Below are positions 63,805-64,000 of a stretch of DNA of 64,000 nt, piece by piece; position 1 is the first letter of the stretch, and the number at the start of each line of letters is the position of its first letter. Under the pieces are notes generated by a model. The model saw only the letters and a program-made list of their open reading frames with translations. It made no database searches and was not told the origin of the DNA. The stretch is from assembly GCF_900105125.1 (NCBI RefSeq), contig NZ_LT629750.1, forward strand, positions 682,001 through 746,000, given 5' to 3'. This DNA comes from Bradyrhizobium canariense. GTDB lineage: Bacteria > Pseudomonadota > Alphaproteobacteria > Rhizobiales > Xanthobacteraceae. The position numbers and the translations under genes were made by a program.

Positions 63805-63848
63805 CGGACTGACTGTGGCTTTCCGCTGTAGCTGGCGAGAACGCGATA

Positions 63849-64000
63849 CTAGAGCCGCGGGCTTACACCGGGCTTACGTGCTTCCGGTATCTGTTTTCCG
63901 CTTGCCTGACTCACAATCGCGCGACGCCGCGTTTCCCGACCTACGACCAGCGCTAAGGCGCTCGCGATCCCAGCGCCGCGCGGGGCGGGGCGAACACGAT
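63849..64000 (-). other. Open frame running off the right edge; not a supported gene
   Basis: On the minus strand one frame is open from the window edge to a TAG at 63851-63849 and ends QASGKQIPEARKPGVSPRL. Its start is outside the window. It might be the end of a gene or only a chance frame in GC-rich DNA. Confidence 0.2.

Overview
The window looks like a chromosomal stretch of a GC-rich alphaproteobacterium of the Bradyrhizobium/Nitrobacteraceae type. The evidence is the ribosomal gene order, the very similar RpoA and SecY sequences, several small secreted proteins typical of that group, and families of palindromic intergenic repeats that I recognise from Bradyrhizobium genomes. No tRNA, rRNA or CRISPR array was seen.

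Layout. 1-6360: end of the spc operon and the alpha operon (rpsE, rpmD, rplO, secY, adk, rpsM, rpsK, rpoA, rplQ), closed by a strong intrinsic terminator. 6496-13764: ordinary chromosomal genes (SDR, ClC-type chloride transporter, a divergent HxlR regulator/quinone reductase pair, a Deg-type periplasmic protease overlapping rarA, an SGNH hydrolase). 13781-18113: a decayed alpha/beta hydrolase gene split by about 3.4 kb of inserted DNA. The insert holds a frameshifted IS110-family transposase and a Ser/Ala-rich gene that is itself cut by an intact IS5-family element. 18213-26440: RluA-type pseudouridine synthase, ATP12 assembly factor, a FliK-like/FlhB-C-terminal-like pair, a class D beta-lactamase and acyl-CoA carboxylase beta. 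26554-28657: an AT-richer accessory patch with a two-gene unit of unknown function and a small membrane-protein gene bracketed by a 33-bp perfect inverted repeat. 28756-37271: small enzymes, secreted proteins, an ArsR-controlled NIPSNAP/ABM/PEP-mutase group, a TRIC-like channel and a three-haem cytochrome c. 37521-50286: a fused indolepyruvate ferredoxin oxidoreductase, solute-binding proteins and a CoA/lipid-type cluster (thiolase, DUF35, MaoC, SDR, DapA-like, NUDIX). 50381-57525: a PAS histidine kinase, small proteins and a lytic transglycosylase. 57539-61968: a curli (functional amyloid) locus with csgG, csgF, a minor curlin, csgH and a 14-repeat major curlin, with a toxin/antitoxin-like pair between the minor and major curlin genes. 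61969-64000: small secreted or lipoprotein genes.

Functional links. The ribosomal genes form one co-directional unit. The Deg protease and rarA are translationally coupled. The curli genes supply subunits, an inhibitor/chaperone, the CsgF adaptor and the outer-membrane pore; csgE and csgD are not present here. The 43-48 kb cluster reads as a beta-oxidation-like or CoA-thioester module. The best candidates for undescribed biology are the insert in the hydrolase (possible IS110 unit with passenger gene and guide RNA), the two-gene unit at 26554-28021, the inverted-repeat-bracketed gene at 28136-28657, and the toxin/antitoxin-like pair inside the curli locus.
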